A stretch of DNA of 6,319 bases from Nitrososphaerales archaeon TH526 (GTDB taxonomy: Archaea; Thermoproteota; Nitrososphaeria; Nitrososphaerales; Nitrososphaeraceae). The notes beneath the pieces were generated by a model. That model searched no databases. It was given only the letters and a program-made list of their open reading frames with translations, and had not been told where the DNA came from. The stretch lies in assembly GCA_014523665.1 (NCBI GenBank), contig JAATVR010000427.1, positions 1 to 6,319 on the forward strand, written 5' to 3'. Positions within the stretch are counted from its first letter, which is position 1. The number at the start of each line of letters is the position of its first letter. This document shows positions 5,525 through 6,319 of the stretch, in pieces. The translations under genes were made by a program, and so were the position numbers.

Positions 5525-5706
5525 AGCTTAGAAATATGGATAAGCAGAGTACTGATACAGGCGGCAAGTTTAGCGTTAAAACAAGTGCACCAGATACACA
5601 GGGTATAGTCTCTGTCACTGCGGTCTACAATGGGAGTGGTCTTTACCATTCCGTAGCTTCAGATCCGGCATTGGTAATAGTATCTAATTCAACTCTTCCA
5701 CCCTAG
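5525..5706 (+). pseudogene. C-terminal fragment of the secreted Ig-like protein, second copy
   Basis: Similarity to 2905-3085 begins abruptly at AGCTTAGAA just after a C6 run and continues to the TAG at 5704-5706. After a 1-nt deletion near 5534, the frame from ATG 5536 reads MDKQSTDTGGKF, then DTQGIVSVTAVYNGSGLYHS and ends VSNSTLPP, matching the last third of the intact protein. The signal peptide, linker and first half of the domain are absent. Many differences from the intact copy are synonymous (GTA/GTC, GCA/GCG, GGA/GGG, TAT/TAC, TTA/TTG), so this copy was under protein selection before it was cut. It has no promoter of its own and would not be secreted. Confidence 0.8.
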
Positions 5707-5716
5707 CAAATAAAAG

Positions 5717-5734
5717 AGATCGATCTATTTTTTT
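5717..5734 (+). terminator. palindrome plus T7 after the secreted-protein fragment
   Basis: AGATCGATCT (5717-5726) is followed by T7 (5728-5734) and more T-rich sequence, 11 nt after the TAG. It may be a terminator kept from the time the gene was whole. Confidence 0.45.
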
Positions 5735-6101
5735 ATTTTGATTTATCCAAATCTATACGAGATCGCGACTTCGATGTAATAGAAAATCTGGTCCACAATT
5801 TTATCAACAACAGCTAGTTAATCCAGCATTTCTAAACATATGGAGTTGGCTAGTGTAAATATGGGACAATGTATCAGGTTGTACTGTAATCTCAAATGCG
5901 TAATTTTGCTTTTAACAATTATTAACCATCTTGGAGTCGGTTAGAGACAAACGGAGAACTGGGCCAACTCGAGATAGAAGTTGACTTGAAAATAGGGACA
6001 ACTCGTTCTTAATAATTGCAATTAAATTAATAGTAAAAATATGAGGCTAGCCTCAAAGACCAGCTTCCTATAAAGACAAACCTATCCTATCTTGGTATTT
6101 G
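5735..6101. other. non-coding stretch with a perfect 14-bp palindrome (6042-6055)
   Basis: No reading frame with coding character is seen on either strand. TGAGGCTAGCCTCA at 6042-6055 is a perfect palindrome of 14 bp, 13 nt before a TATA-like CTATAAAG (6068-6075). Such a dyad next to a TATA box is a plausible binding site for a dimeric regulator. AATTGCAATT near 6014 is a further short palindrome. Confidence 0.4.
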
Positions 6102-6109
6102 CTATAATG
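6102..6109 (+). promoter_or_regulatory. TATA-like box before the GC-rich island
   Basis: CTATAATG is centred about 25 nt before 6131, exactly where base composition rises sharply. This predicts a transcript beginning at the island. Confidence 0.4.
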
Positions 6110-6130
6110 TAACATAGCATATTAGGTAAC

Positions 6131-6250
6131 AGGTGGAGAACAACCAGGAGGATGAAGAGATGAACCTGGCTGCCCTACCCCCCGATGTATGTCTAGATGC
6201 CGTTTACTGGCGGCAGTCGTCTGCTGGTGCTAGGACATGCGCCTGACCAT
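6131..6250 (+). ncRNA. GC-rich structured RNA candidate, or 28-codon ORF
   Basis: The island is 57% G+C (68 of 120) in otherwise AT-rich DNA. Several helices can form: CCAGG 6144-6148 with CCTGG 6165-6169; CTGCC 6170-6174 with GGCAG 6212-6216, or TGCCG 6198-6202 with CGGCA 6211-6215; TGGT/AGG 6225-6234 with CCT/ACCA 6242-6249. GC-rich islands in AT-rich archaea often mark structural RNAs. I see no tRNA, 5S, RNase P or SRP consensus, so it would be an unassigned RNA. The alternative is a small ORF: GGAGG at 6147-6151 lies 8 nt before ATG 6160, and the frame runs 28 codons (MNLAALPPDVCLDAVYW...) to TGA 6244-6246; a GTG at 6133 would extend it by nine codons. I favour RNA, moderately. Confidence 0.4.
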
Positions 6251-6263
6251 GTTTACACAACAT

Positions 6264-6272
6264 ATTATAAAA
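6264..6272 (+). promoter_or_regulatory. TATA box of a gene beyond the window
   Basis: ATTATAAAA lies shortly after the GC-rich island, followed by the small dyad AATGA-7 nt-TCATT (about 6273-6289). The only ATG nearby (6274) stops after two codons, so the gene served would start past 6319. Confidence 0.35.
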
Positions 6273-6319
6273 AATGATTTAAAGTCATTGAACGAGAAGA
6301 GCAGAAAAATAAATTAAAA

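Noticed and set aside
6131..6250. C/D box or H/ACA guide RNA reading of the GC-rich island
   Set aside because: GATGAAG and CTGA resemble boxes C and D, and an ACA follows near the 3' end, but no complete RUGAUGA box with paired C'/D' and no kink-turn is visible.
1..6319. Insertion sequence or integrase explaining the duplications
   Set aside because: No transposase or recombinase frame and no terminal inverted repeats with target duplications could be found; the repeats are gene copies and relics.
1..6319. CRISPR array or tRNA genes
   Set aside because: No regularly spaced repeats and no cloverleaf with a GTTC-type T-arm were seen on either strand.

Overview
The window looks like a piece of an ammonia-oxidising archaeal chromosome (Nitrososphaerota/Thaumarchaeota, closest in feel to Nitrososphaera or Nitrosocosmicus). 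It is AT-rich. Genes are preceded by archaeal TATA boxes about 25 nt before very short or absent leaders, rather than by Shine-Dalgarno sites. The protein types (TRAM-only protein, double-HTH coiled-coil protein, small integral membrane family ending in YRPQVKAFFGK, helical MSKREQEK proteins, N-glycosylatable secreted protein) fit that group. This placement rests on recalled families, not on a search.

Layout. 1-372: 3' end of a membrane-protein gene broken by an in-frame TGA. 378-735 (-): possible frameshifted gene with a membrane segment and a CPRC motif. 934-1539 (+): HTH/coiled-coil regulator. 1709-1915 (+): small Cys-rich protein. 1969-2310 (-) and 2516-3085 (+): a divergent pair, a truncated helical phasin-like protein and an intact secreted Ig-like protein. 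3335-3754 (+): M23-type metallopeptidase whose family-like C-terminus continues past a TAG. 4108-4371 (+): TRAM-domain RNA-binding protein, flanked by two diverged copies of a short coding relic (about 3868-3981 and 4454-4546). 4577-4716: a dense cluster of inverted repeats. 4735-5367 (-) and 5525-5706 (+): the second copy of the divergent pair, this time with the helical protein intact and the secreted protein reduced to its C-terminal third. 5707-6319: mostly non-coding, with a perfect 14-bp palindrome and a GC-rich (about 57%) island at 6131-6250 that has its own TATA box and is either a structured RNA or a tiny ORF with a good Shine-Dalgarno site.

The main story is a duplicated divergent gene pair in which each copy lost the opposite gene, in a region with several broken genes. 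No operon is evident: genes are monocistronic with separate TATA boxes. I see no tRNA, rRNA, CRISPR array, transposase or complete insertion sequence.
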